From Plantago ovata (Eukaryota; Streptophyta; Magnoliopsida; Lamiales; Plantaginaceae), in assembly GCA_028274465.1 (NCBI GenBank), contig CM051456.1:77300753-77364752 (forward strand): 64,000 nt of DNA, written 5' to 3'. This document shows, piece after piece, positions 34,184-46,430 of the stretch; positions within the stretch are counted from its first letter, which is position 1; each line of letters opens with the position of its first letter. Position numbers and translations under genes: made by a program. The notes under the pieces are model-generated. The model was not told the DNA's origin, did not search any database, and saw only the letters and a program-made list of their open reading frames with translations.

Positions 34184-35335
34184 ATGTTTGTTATTGAAAT
34201 GAACATGACTACTTTTGACTCCAATGGTTGGGTATTAGATACATCCTGTGGCTCACACATTTGTAATAATGTGCAGGGGCTAATTGATCACAGGCTAGTC
34301 AAGCAAGGTGAAATCGACTTGCATGTTGGGAACGGCAATCCAGTTGAAGCCAAACGCGTTGGACGCTGCAAGATAGATTTACCTTCAGGACAATGTTTAG
34401 AACTTGATAACGTTTATTTTGTTCCATCCATTGTAAGAAATATTATTTCCATTCCATTGTTGGACAATTTGGGTTTTTCCTTTCGATTTGCTAATAATAC
34501 TTGTTATTTTTCATTAAATGACCAGTATTATGGAAAAGCTCGCTTAGTGAATGGTTTATATATTTTGCAAAGTAGTCTACCTTTATTTAAAATACATAAC
34601 AAACAACCGTCTTCAAGTAGGAAGAGTAATCCATCTTATCTATGGCATTGTCGGCTAGGCCATATCAATGAAACACGGATTCAAAGACTAAGGAAGTTGG
34701 ACTACTTAGAACCATTTGATTTTGAATCATATGGTACATGCGAATCCTGTGTTAAGGGTAAGATGACGAACAAACCTTTTGTTGGACAAGGTGTTCGTGC
34801 CACTCGCTGCTTAGAGCTCATACATACCGATGTATGTGGACCTTTTAAAGTCCAAGCACGTGGAGGTTATCCTTACTTCGTTACCTTTACTAACGATTTC
34901 TCAAGGTATGGATATATTTATCTTATGAAGAATAAATCCGAGACCTTTGAGAAATTCAAGGAGTTTAGGAATGAGGTCGAGAATGAATTGAACCTAAGGA
35001 TAGTCACTCTTCGATCAGATCGAGGAGGTGAATACCTTAGTGAAGAATTTATCGACTACTTGAAGGAGAATGGAATTCAATCGCAATGGACCCCTCCTGG
35101 AACACCACAGTTAAATGGTGTGTCTGAGAGAAGGAATCGAACCCTGTTAGACATGGTGAGATCAATGATTGGATTCTCGACTCTTCCAAAATATCTATGG
35201 GGATATGCGCTGCAAACTGCAATCTACATTCTGAACCGTGTACCATCTAAATCAGTGGAGAAAAGTCCTTATGAGTTATGGAAAGGAAGAAGCCCTCATT
35301 GGGCTATCTTAGACCTTGGGGCTGTCCTGCGATAG
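34184..35335 (+). pseudogene. B1 protease-integrase
   Basis: The protease motif is [11 protein letters not shown] (Asp codon 34238-34240), with Ser in place of the usual Gly. GAG-pre-integrase follows ([17 protein letters not shown]). The integrase triad is complete: [17 protein letters not shown] and [10 protein letters not shown] one-base loss near 35290 shifts the frame after SPYELWKGR; the true continuation is read in the next frame from 35278. Confidence 0.88.
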
Positions 35336-36057
35336 TCAAACTGTTGCTCACTGATAAATTAGATGCCAAGGGTGTCAAAGTATATTTCATAGGCTATCCT
35401 CGTCAGACGAGAGGCTATGAATTCTATCATGCTGAAAATCACAAGGTGATAGTATGTAGAAACGTCAAGTTTTTAGAAGCAGAATACCTCGAAGAAGAGA
35501 GGTTAGATGATATGATAGAACTTGAAGAAATTCAAGACTTTGACACGCGTGAACTTGAGTTCTCTAAATCTTCTGATTTGGACTCAAGTTCAGTGGGAGC
35601 TTTCGAAGAAGACAAGGGTAATGATATGACACTTGCTAGGCATGTCATAGTCAGTGGGAGTCCTTTGATTAGATCAACAGTTGAAACCACACCAATAGAA
35701 CCCGTTGTCAATCAACCTGTGCAACGAGTTCCACAAGAGCATCCTCCCGCTAGGGAACAGGGTCGCAGCGCGCGACCTGCTGTATCAATACCCACTGATA
35801 ATGTTCGTGTTACACGAAGTAAGAAAAGGAAAGCACCAGAAACGCCGACAGAAGCACCAGTCGAGCTCCGTAGGTCGAAGAGGATCCCAAGAGGACCTCA
35901 GAAGCAAAGCCTTATGATAGAAGACATGAGTGAACTTGATGTTGGCTTATCAGATCGGGAAGATCCCGAGACCTACAAAGAGGCAATAAATGATATTGAG
36001 TCAGACAAATGGCAAGAGGCCATGGAATTGGAAATGGACTCCATGTACCTGAACTAA
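35278..36057 (+). pseudogene. B1 integrase tail and linker to RT
   Basis: Contains [17 protein letters not shown] integrase end sequence, GYPRQTRGYEFYHAE, an acidic Ser/Asp linker, and a basic segment (RSKKRKAPE, RRSKRIPRGPQ) before RT. It ends at a TAA at 36055-36057, where B2 has Gln (YQNQVWNLVD). Confidence 0.84.
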
Positions 36058-37538
36058 GTTTGGAGCTTGGTAGACTTGCCCCAAGGGGTTAGACCTATGG
36101 ATGCAAATGGTTCTTTAAACGAAAGATAGATGCCGATGGCAAGGTACAAACGCACAAGGCTAGACTTGTGGCGAAAGGCTACACGCAAAGGTATGGCATC
36201 GATTACGATGAAACATTTTCACCTGTAGCGAAGTTGAAGTCTATTCGAATTCTACTTGCGATAGCTGCCTTCTATGATTATGAGATCTGGTAGATGGATG
36301 TAAAGACTGCCTTCCTCAATGGCAACCTTGAGGAAGATGTCTATATGGTACAACCGGAAGGTTTTATTAGTAAAACCAGGTCAACTGTTGTATGCAAATT
36401 ACAGAGATCCATCTATGAGCTAAAGCATGCGTCTAGGAGCTGGAATATCCGCTTTGATGAAGCTATCAAATCATTTGGCTTCGTCAGAAGCGTAGAAGAT
36501 CTCTGTGTCTATACTAGGCACAACGACAAGGGAGTCGTTTTCATGATCATTTATGGTGATGACATTTTGATCATGGGAAACAATGTCTCTATGCTAGAAG
36601 AGACTAAACTTTGGTTATCAAGTACCTTCTCAATGAAGGACTTGGGTGAAGCGAACTACATCCTAGGGATAAAGATCTATAGAGATAGATCCAAGAGGAT
36701 GTTAGGATTGACACAGTCCACCTACATCGACAAAATACTAAAGCGTTATAAGATGAACGACTCAAAGAGAGGCTTTCTCCCAGCTAGGCATGGGATCGTG
36801 CTATCAGTTAAGGATAGTCCTAAAACTGATGAAGAAAGAAAGGCAATGAGTCGTGTGCCCTACGCTTTGGCAGTAGGGTCTATAATGTATGCAATGAATT
36901 GCACAAGGCCAGATGTGGCATATGTGCTTAGTGTCACTTGTCGACACCAACATAATCCAGGAGTACCTCACTGGAATGCTGTAAAGAACATTCTTAAGTA
37001 CCTTCGACGGACTAAGGAAATGTTCTTGGTGTTTGGTGGAGAACCAGAATTAAAGATGTCTGGTTATGTCGACGCTGGATTTGAATCAGATCCTGATGAC
37101 TTTAAGTCACAGACAGGATACGTATTCAAATTGAACGGAGGAGCTATCTGTTGGAAGAGTTCTAAGCAAGCCATGATTGCTGACTCATCCACAGAAGCCG
37201 AGTACATTGCTGCATCAGAAGCATCGAAAGAAGCTGTCTGGATTTCAGAGTTCTTGAAGGAATTGAGGGTTGTTCCTGCTCCTAGTCCAATAACGATTTA
37301 TTGTGACAACACGGGCGTCGTCGCTCAAGCCAAGGATCCTAGATCTACAAACAAGAACAAACATGTACTTAGAAAGTATCACGTTATACGTGAGATTATT
37401 GATAGAGGAGAAGTTAGTATAGAACGTGTCTCTACCACGGACAACGTGGCAGATCCTTTCACCAAGGTCTTATCAGTGGATGTCCACTTAAGACATTATG
37501 CTAATCTAGGTATTAAGCATAAAGGTGACTGGCTCTAG
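36058..37538 (+). pseudogene. B1 reverse transcriptase-RNase H, broken
   Basis: A one-base deletion near 36100 and a TAG at about 36291 (IW-stop-MDVK; B2 has QMDVK) break the start. 36294-37538 is then open. The catalytic motif is YGDD (36552-36563), where B2 has YVDD. RNase H motifs STEAEYIA and YCDNTGVVAQ are intact, and the end LGIKHKGDWL matches B2. With four breaks in gag-pol the copy is not autonomous. Confidence 0.88.
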
Positions 37539-37540
37539 TC

Positions 37541-37552
37541 CAAGTGGGAGAT
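37541..37552 (+). other. Polypurine tract of B1
   Basis: CAAGTGGGAGAT directly before the LTR start TGATAGTG; matches 8158-8172 in B2. Confidence 0.88.
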
Positions 37553-39629
37553 TGATAGTGTATATGTCCTAGAGACAGTCTTTATTAAGGGCATGCAGCC
37601 CTTATTAAGGGCATATATGTACTAATACACAGGTCAACGTAATATAATATATGTTTGTTGTTTGACTATTGAGTATCGCTTTCATATTTATATTACACGA
37701 GGCATACAACATGTCATATCTCTAATCCTGTCTGTATTGATATTAAACATGTCCCCTCGGATAGATGATCGATCACACAGATAGTGGGAGCTATGTGAGT
37801 TATCATCTATCCCAAACTCTCCCTAGTCGAGGTTCATCTCGGATGTAGGGGTCTGAATGAACCAGCTGAGACTAGTATGCGTGGAGGTTATACTTGTTAG
37901 AGCGAGTGTGAGCCGATCCCACGGCCACGGAACGGATTGTTGGACAATCAAGAAACGTTCCCATAACTCCGCATAGTTGTTCGAAGGGTGATTACCGAAC
38001 AATGGAAGTACCCACCGGAAACTCCCATCGATGTATACTCTACAACGAAGTGTCTATGGGAACCGGATAGTTGTCGAAGTGATGCTAGTCGTCCTTTGGA
38101 CTTACAGGACTTTATCATCACATTTGTTTCCCCATATCCTTGGTTGACCTGTCGATGTCAGCTCTGAATAAGCAGTTGACCCAAGACACTATCCAGGATT
38201 ATGGCTACATACAAATGGGGATGATAAGTGATTCTGTGAAGGATTCATCTCTCATGTGTAGCATAGGAGAGCACTGCTCATAGTCGTTCATAGTTGTGAT
38301 TGGTTAAACCGCTGACCAGCGTATCAATATTATTATGATAGTCATAATAGATATTGGATTCACCATGCAACTCACTGAAGACGCCCGTGGATGTATTATT
38401 GGGATAGACACTACATCGATCATAGATGCATTCGAGTCAGTCAGATGAAGGGACGTTACAATCGCCGCGTTGAGCGCAACAGACTTCACAACGAAAGGGT
38501 TTGCTTTGAGAAACCTCTCAAACGTCCTCATGTATTAATATTGCAAATGAAACCGTCTAGGAATTCCATTTTGCCTAGTCTAGGACTTGCTTAATACAAT
38601 GAGGCCCTATGGGTCACACTATGTGGTGATTCAACTTATCCGAATATCCTTGAAGATGGAATCGCAATTAATTTAGAATTAATTGTGATTGATGGATTAT
38701 AATTGATTTTGAATTAATTATAATAATTTTTGGCTCAATTAATGATTTGGAATTATTAATTGAATTGACTGATTATGTAAATACAATTAAAGATTATATT
38801 TTAGAAATATAATAGAGGTTTGATTTGAAAGGATATGTTAATTTAGAATTAATATATGCACATGGGCAAATCTACTTGGAGTTTGAATTGCATTGCCTTA
38901 GGATTATAAGTGGGTCCCGAAATCGGGACCCACCTAACCTCCCTTGGACGCGCGCGCGCAGCTTGAGTAGGGGAAGGAGTTCGACTCCTTCCTCTATTAG
39001 AAGTCAAGGGATAAGTTAGATTTTTCTGATTGAGTTTTAATTTGATTGGGAATGAATCTAGACTTGAATTGGTTTCCTAGTGCGATAAGAATTAGATTCT
39101 TATTCCTTTATGAAGTCTAATTGATTATTCTTTAGTCTTCTATTGACTACTATATATAGTAGACTATTAGAGAGCTTTGATGATGAACTTGAAGATCATT
39201 CTGTCTACCAATTTTCTTAGAGAAAATAAAAAGCTCCCCCCTACCTCTTACAAGCCACGCGCGCGCCACCCTCACCGGAGGAAAACCGCCGCCCCATCTT
39301 CTTGGCCACACAAAGAATATCCTAGCATTCTTTCCGATAAGCTGTTCATCCGTGGATACCAAGGTTGAGGTTCAAGGAGTTGGAAACTAACTTTTATTGT
39401 CTTGCAGATAATCAAAGTATTGCAGATATCTTCGACTTCGACGAAGGAGAAGATTCACCGGACTATTACGAAGACTTGGTACATGTGTTTGCTTTTGGAG
39501 TATTGTAAGTCTTCTAATTAACGTGTTTAACATATATGCTATATACATGATCAATTAACCTGCATGTTAAGAAAATTTTTGAAATTCCGCTGCGTACCCT
39601 AGGGGTAACTCTGACCATATTTTCTTACA
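37553..39629 (+). repeat. B1 3' LTR, full length
   Basis: 2077 bp, TGATAGTG to CTTACA. Conserved structural features in order: palindrome GTGGGTCCC...GGGACCCAC (38910-38933), CG-repeat stretch (38949-38958), palindrome GGAAGGAGT-TCG-ACTCCTTCC (38972-38992), and the symmetric TATA segment ACTACTATATATAGTAG (39147-39163), the likely promoter. No gene inside. Confidence 0.93.
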
Positions 39630-39634
39630 TTCTC

Positions 39635-40815
39635 AGCATCATGGGATGCGTCGTCGAATAGTGTCTCTTGTGGTGTTTCAGCAATCTCTGGGACTTGAAC
39701 CATTGCCGTCTCAGCAACTGGTTCTTCAGCAACATGATGAGTTGCTTGTTCAACAACCATCTTTTCAGCATTAGCAGCATCAGCAAGTGCCGCGGTTCTT
39801 ATATCAGCAGCAATATTAATTGCTGGTTCCAGAGTCTGATCATCTAGATTATCTACAATGTAGATAACTGGGATTGAGGCAGGAATTTCATTTCCACTGC
39901 CTTGTGGTCTCTTCTCAGTAGATGAATCAACATTGAGTTGATTGTTGAAGGCTTCCGCAAACACTTCAACATTGCTGGCGTAGGTTTCAGTAACCACTTC
40001 ATCATCATCTACTGGAACTTGTGTTTCAGCAACTGCGGGAGAATCATCCGAAAGATCATGGACAATTGGTACTGACTTGCGAGCCAGTGTTTTCTTTCTT
40101 GGGTTACTTGTCCTTTTTCTCTTGGGGACCGGGGTTAGCTGATGACGCTGCAGTCTGAGTGTCATCATCAGCTTTCCTCTTTTTCTTCTTAGATTTTTCA
40201 AGTTTCTCTCCAGTAGTTGCATTTACAGCAACGACTGTTGTACACTTACCTTGTTGATCACCATCTACAGCAGTTTCATCAACAACTTTTTCAGCTGGTG
40301 GAACATTTTCTTGCTGACTAGTGGTGACAACATCTGCAGCTGTTGTATACCTTTCTTGCTGACTTGTGCTGACAACATTTGCAGCTGTTGTCTTCTTTGA
40401 TTTTTCCAGTTTCTTATCAGCAAGCTTAGGTCCATTTTGTTGGTAGAAGGCTCTTCCCACATTGCATACTGATTTCTTAATCGGCAATGGGTTTCTCAGT
40501 TGAATCCTGAAGTGTTCAAGGATATAGCATATTTTTAGTCCATACATGACTCGGAAGGTAGGTGAGACCTTGTTGTCTTCAACATTAACCTTGAATTTAG
40601 TAACACAATCAACATGTCTGTTGAAAATGTACTTTGCCCAGTTGAGCTCTGTTTTGTTCTCATATATATGCATCAGCAGCGGCCACCTTCTCAAGCCTAC
40701 TTGGTCTATTCCTCCGACTTGGGAGTCTAAGACTTTGATTAGTAGCAGAGCTACTAGACCATGTGAATGGCAGAGATGCTTCCTCTTAACGTGCTTTGTC
40801 CAAGTCACGGGAGCA
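39635..40815 (-). pseudogene. S1 env-like reading frame, middle part
   Basis: Continues the S1 frame from 7375 after B1 is removed. It includes HVKRKHLCHSHGLVALLL, RWPLLMHIYENK and a basic SKKKKRKADDD stretch, then Ala/Glu/Val-rich low complexity. The frame changes near 40130. It is flanked by the TTCTC repeat of B1 on the left and the ATCTC repeat of B3 on the right. Confidence 0.75.
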
Positions 40816-42844
40816 ATCTCTGTAAGAAAATATGGTCAGAGTTACCCCTAGGGTACGCAACGGAATTTCAAAATTTTCTTAACATGCAGGTTAATTGATC
40901 ATGTATATAGCGTATATAATAAACACATTAATCGGAAGACTTACAATACTTCAAAAGCAATAACTGGTATTGAATCGATACGTCAATCGATGAAGTCTTC
41001 GTAATAGCCCGGTGAATCATCTTATTCGTCGAAGTCGAAGATATCTGCAATACTTTGATTATCTGCAAGACAATAAAAGTTAGTTTCCAGCTCTTTGAAC
41101 CTCAACCTTGGTATCCACGGATGAACAGCTTATCAGAAAGAATGCTAGGATATTCTTTATGTGGCCAAGAAGATGGGGCGGCAATTTTTCTCCGGTGGGA
41201 GTGGCGCGCGCGGCTTATAGAGTGGTAGGGGAGATTTTTATTTTCTCCAAGAAAACTGGTAGGAAGAATAATTAAGAATGATCTTGAATCAACTGTATTC
41301 AACCATGTCAAAAGGTCTCTAATAGTCTACTATATATAGTAGTCAATAGAAGCCTAAAGAATAATCAATTAGACTTCATAAAGGAATAAGAATCTAATTC
41401 TTATTGCACAAGGAAACCAATTCAAGTCTAGATTCATTTCCAATCAAATTAAAACTCAATCAGGAAAATCTAACTTATCCCTTGACTTCTAATAGAGGAA
41501 GGAGTCGAACTCCTTCCCCTACTACTACTGCTGCACGCGCGTCTAAAGGGGGTCAGGTGGGTCCCGATTTTGGGACCCACTTATAATTCTAAGGCAATTC
41601 AGACTCCTAGTAGATATGGCCCATGTGCATATATTAATTCTAAATTAACATATCCTTTCAAATGAAACCTCTATTATATTTCTAAAATATAATCTTTAAT
41701 TGTATTTACATAAAATACAATTAATCAGCCAATTCAATTAACAATTCCAAATTATTAATTGAGCCACAAATAATTATAATTAATTCCAAATCAATCATAA
41801 TTCATCAATCACAATTAATTCTAAATTAATTGCGATTCCATCTTCAAGGATATTCGGATAAGCTGAATCACCACATAATGTGACCCATAGGGTCTCATTG
41901 TATAAAGCAAGTGCTACACTTGGCAACATGGAATTCCTAGACGGTTCCATTTGCAATATTAATACATGAGGACGTTTGAGAGGTTACTCAAAGAAAACCC
42001 TTTCGTTGTGAAGTCTGTTGCGCTCAACGCGACGATGGTAACGTCCCTTCATCTGACTGACTCGAATGCATCTAGGATCGATGAAGTGTCTATCCCAATA
42101 ATACTTCCACGGGCGTCTTCAGTGAGTTGCTTGGTGAATCCAATATCTATTATGACTATCATAATAATATTGATACGCTGGCCAGCGATTTGACCAATCA
42201 CAACTATGAACGACTATAAGCAGTGCTCTCATGTGCTACAAATGAGAGATGAATCCTTCACAGAAGCACTTATCATTCCCATTTGTATGTAGCCATAATC
42301 CAGAATCGTGTCTAGGGTCAACTGATTATTCAAAGCTGACATCGACAGGTCCACCAAGGATATGAGGCAACAAATGTAATGATAAAGTCCTGTAAATCCA
42401 AAGGACGACTGACATCACTTCGATAACTTTCCAGTTCCCATAGACACTTCGGTGTAGAGTATACATCGATGGGAGTTTTCGGTGGGTACTTCCATTGTTC
42501 GGTAATCACCCTTCGAACAACTATGCGGAGTTATGGGAACGTTTCTTGATTGTCCAACAATCCGTTTCGTGGTCGTGGGATCGGCTCACACTTTCTCTAA
42601 CAGGTATAACCTCCAGGCATACTAGTCTCATCTGGTTCATTCAGACCCCTACATCCGAGATGAACCTCGACTAGGGAGAGTTTGGGATAGATGATAACTC
42701 ACATAGCTCCCACTATCTTTGTGATCGGTCATCTATCCGAGGGGACATGTTTGATATCAATACAGACAGGAATAGAGATATGACATGTTGTATGCCTGGT
42801 GTAATATAAATATGAAAGCGATACTCAATAGTCAAACAAACAAA

Positions 42845-44159
42845 TGATGAATGTGTATTTTACACTTTCATTTGAGTCTTTTTCACCTATTTTAGCTATC
42901 CTCTATGTTAATTTAGCTGTATTTTAGTGCATTTTATTAGAATAGTGTCACGTTTCCCTTTAGTTTTTATTTTACAGGTTTTGGTTGGAAAACGAGGATT
43001 TCAGGGCAATTATATTGATGTTGACAAGGAATTGGTGTTCCAGAAGCCTATTTGGAGTATCTGAAGGTTTCCGGGTAAGATTTGGAGTCTAGGGGTCAAA
43101 TCTGGAGATTAGAAGGCCACTAGAAGTCAGAAACCGAGTCCGAAAAGGGGAAGAAATCCAAAAACGCGTCGAAAACGCGGATATTCCGGAAAACTACTCC
43201 CGGGCGAATCGCCCAGGACGTGGGGCGAATAGCCCCACACCAGGCGAATTGCCCGGTGTGTGGGGCCCTTCGCCCGACACAAATTCGAATACTATATATA
43301 GTTGCTCAGTTTTTCTCCGAAATTCATACTTTTCCGGACCTATTCTCTCACCTTTCTCTGTAGTTTTAGGTAGGAACTTCCCAGAGCCTGTTCTGGGGTT
43401 TCGTAGCTTAGTAGATACTTTTTCATAGCAGTTTGGAGCTTGTAAGATCGCGATTCTTTGGAGACTGACAACCTTCGTTAACATTGTACCTTACAGTTTT
43501 TCTACTTATTTTTATATATTTTTCAACATGTTTTCTTCTATGATTTCTGTTGATTGCATGACAACTATGAGTAGCTAAACTTATCGTTGGTGATAGTATG
43601 TGAATTCTTAGCGAAGGGTTGATAATTATGCTAATGGCTATATCGCGCATTATACTTCGTGTTATTGCTTTATTTCTTTGATCTAGCGGAATCTATATTT
43701 TCGTATGTTGAATAATTATTATGCACGATTGGACAATTCATTAGACTAGCATATCTATATCTTCGTAGTGTTGAATAATTACGGAACACAATTGGACAAT
43801 ATAATAGTCTTTTGACCTATCTATTTATCTTCGTAGTGTTTGATAATTACAACAGGACAATTTATTGATCAAAGATCTCCATGCAAAATCGAGGAATTTA
43901 CGCATGATTATTAACCCGTTATGCTTTGAAGGACCATACTATCACCAATCTCCATTATCTGTTAGAAAAACCTTTGCTATACCGTCTACTGTTTTTATAT
44001 TCTTTGGTTAAATAGATTAAGCTAGTTATAGTCCTTAGAGAACGACACTCGAGGTCATTCTACTGCTACACTACGGTTTTCGTTGTAGTTGTGAATTTCC
44101 TTTGGCTAAATAACAAATTTATTTGCTTGATCCGGAACTGACAATCCCGCGTTTCATCA
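42845..44159 (+). repeat. C1 5' LTR
   Basis: 1315 bp. A cluster of short palindromes of GGGCGAATCGCCC type (43201-43275) lies just before the TATA box ACTATATATAGT (43291-43302). No gene; short open frames are artefacts. Confidence 0.92.
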
Positions 44160-44180
44160 AATTAGCGCTGTTGCCGGGGA
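44160..44180 (+). other. C1 primer-binding site, diverged
   Basis: ATTAGCGCTGTTGCCGGGGA directly after the LTR. It resembles the site usual in Athila/Tat elements (GCGCCGTTGCCGGGGA core), with two changes. Confidence 0.7.
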
Positions 44181-44437
44181 ATGTCATTCTCTTGGGGATA
44201 ACGTTCTTGACTAAGCTACGCTCCGTGATGGACATCTACCAAAGAACTTGCACTATTGAAGTGGATGGCAAGCAACACGTGTTGCAAGCCATATCTGATC
44301 CACCTGATCCGCCTGATATTTCTTACACTAATCACTACTGTGGTCTTCCAGTCTATGTTCTTTCTTATTCACAGGTTCGTGGCATGAGGAGGAGATCCAT
44401 GAAGGGGAAGTCTAGTACCCGCAAAAAGAAGAGCTAG
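44181..44437 (+). pseudogene. C1 protease remnant (Athila-like)
   Basis: Encodes NVILLGITFLTKLRSVMDI and about 70 more residues to a Lys-rich end. It resembles the C-terminal part of a retropepsin (ILGRPFL-type motif); the catalytic Asp region is missing. C2 keeps about 50 residues more on the N-terminal side. The PBS end (CCGGGGA) runs straight into the protease at a shared GGGGA, so a microhomology deletion is likely. Confidence 0.7.
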
Positions 44438-45532
44438 GCACAGATAGGAGTCGAGTCAAAGACTTTAAACAATGACGCTATCCGGGAGGCAACCCGGAAT
44501 TTTTATCGCTTTCTTTACCGCTTTATTGCATGCATTCATACTTGAACAATTTGCTTCTCATATGTGAATTTGTTCGTCTCTGTGTCGTATGTACTTATGT
44601 TATGTTTGAGTGAGAATTTTTCGAGTGGTTTTATGAAAAAATTGGTTTTCGGGGACTAACAATCGCTTTTATTTTCGAAAAGTTCGTCTCCCCACCTCAG
44701 GAGGTGGGGGGCGAATCGCCCTACAAGAGCGCGCGCGCGCGCTAGACGGGCGGGGCGATTCGCCCCAGGCGTGGGGCGACTCGCCCCACGGTCTCTGATG
44801 TTAAAAAACGCGAGAAACCCCTTTTGAGCTCATTTTCTTCATCACCTCACCATTCATTCTCCCCAAGAAACTGAAAATGGCGAAAATACCTTCAAATCTT
44901 CATAACTTCTTCATTTCTTCACCAAATTTAGTGTTCTATAGCTTCAATCGAAGCCTATTACATGATCTATATTTTCATCCGAACAGATTTCACCTTAGTG
45001 CATTAATTTTTCAGATCTGATGTATCTTCTTATGAACCCTAATTTTTCAAATTTGGGGGTTTTCTAATTTGAGCTTCAATTATGCTTATATGATGCATGG
45101 GTAGGTTGTTTGTGTGTTTAGAAGCATTATTTACTATCAATTGCATGCTTAATTATGCTTGGATTGTTGATTTGGGAATTTTGCTACTAGATGATATATC
45201 TTGTTATGCAATATATCTTTATCTTTGATTTCTTGCATATGATTGTGTTTATTGATGTAATGATGATGGATTTGATGATAGAATGCTTAATTCTTGAGTA
45301 AGAGGATTTATGATGCTAGAATTTTTCGCTACTACGGTATGAATTGAGCTTTGTTATCTAGGTTATTGGTTGTCTAGCAAGAGCATAATGTGATGTATTG
45401 CATGTAGTAGTTACATTAGTATGTTGCATGTTGAAGAAGCTAGGCTAGACATTAAGGATTTGGGGAGCTCGATTGTTGATTTTATCACTTGTGTGTTTCA
45501 TTCTTACACTAGCATATGCATGAGTCAGTTTT
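44438..45532 (+). other. C1 non-coding stretch with conserved hairpin and palindromes
   Basis: CCGGG-AGGCAA-CCCGG hairpin at 44482-44497 (C2: 54583-54598), followed by T-rich sequence. A second group of GGGGCGATTCGCCCC-type palindromes with a CG run lies at 44690-44795. 44860-45532 is AT-rich with no gene and ends in a TTGCTTGTAG acceptor-like site at 45555-45564, just before an ATG. Confidence 0.65.
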
Positions 45533-46430
45533 GTGTCATACGAGGTACTAACTGTTGCTTGTAGGAACCATGCCAAGGGAGAGGAGCATTCCCATATGAT
45601 TACTATGAAGTATTGGAGGGGGATCGATTACAACCATGTCAAGGAGAGTGATCTCGTTGGAGGTGCGTTCGAGCCACGGGCTCTTTCAACAACGTCGCGG
45701 ATTATCCAAGAGGAGGAGCTAGAGTACACCTGGAGTAAGGACTCCTATGCCTATTCATGCACCACCGAAGGGACAGAAACCATTATTACGTCAGCAATCC
45801 ATCGCAAGGATTGCAAAGTTCGAGTGAACTGGAAGGCACCGGGACAATCTTGCCGCGACGAATTCAATCTTGAGTTCGCAGTTGCTAGAAGGTTCCGAAG
45901 CGCTAGCTTTGTTCCAAAACATAATGACATGGGTACCCGGCCCCTCTTAGGGGTACCCCTTGACTGCCTCTAAATGGAGCATCATATAGACATCGGTCGG
46001 ATCAACCGTAGAGAATGCGGTCGACATTGAAAAAAATGGTAGAAGACTTCTGAGTATCCGAGCAGCTTACTGTAAACACCTCGGGGTGTAAAACGCTGGA
46101 GGGGGAGGTCCTGATACCCCTGCTCTTTCCCCTTCAACAGTTCACAACCTATTGGAGGGCTACAAGATGGAGGATTCCATAACAGCGGCGGCTAATCTTG
46201 AGGATTCTACTCGACACTGCAACTCTACTGGCGAGGATGTGTGTGACAGTAGTGACAATGAAGGCCATACGGGAAATGATGATACTAATGGAGGAGTTGT
46301 TCCTATCCGGCCTATAACTGGAACTACCGCACCTACCAGAAGACCTGATGACACCCTATAAGGCTCCCAGAGCAGTCCCAATAACTCACAAGCAGCATAC
46401 TCAGCCGACCGAGGCCAAACCATGGGGTAA
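45533..46430 (+). pseudogene. C1 env-position reading frame, decayed
   Basis: Open segments 45533-45973 and 46152-46361 encode GGAFEPRALSTTSR, SKDSYAYSCTTEG and a Ser/Asp/Gly-rich tail. C2 carries the same at 52750-53610 in worse shape. I do not recognise a domain; position after the pol remnant and before the polypurine tract is that of the Athila extra frame. The likely ATG (45570) is out of frame with the longest segment, so a frameshift has occurred. Confidence 0.5.

Noticed and set aside
44123..44180. Upstream extension of the C1 protease frame into the LTR and PBS
   Set aside because: It uses a non-ATG start and crosses the PBS; the frame is only open by chance there.
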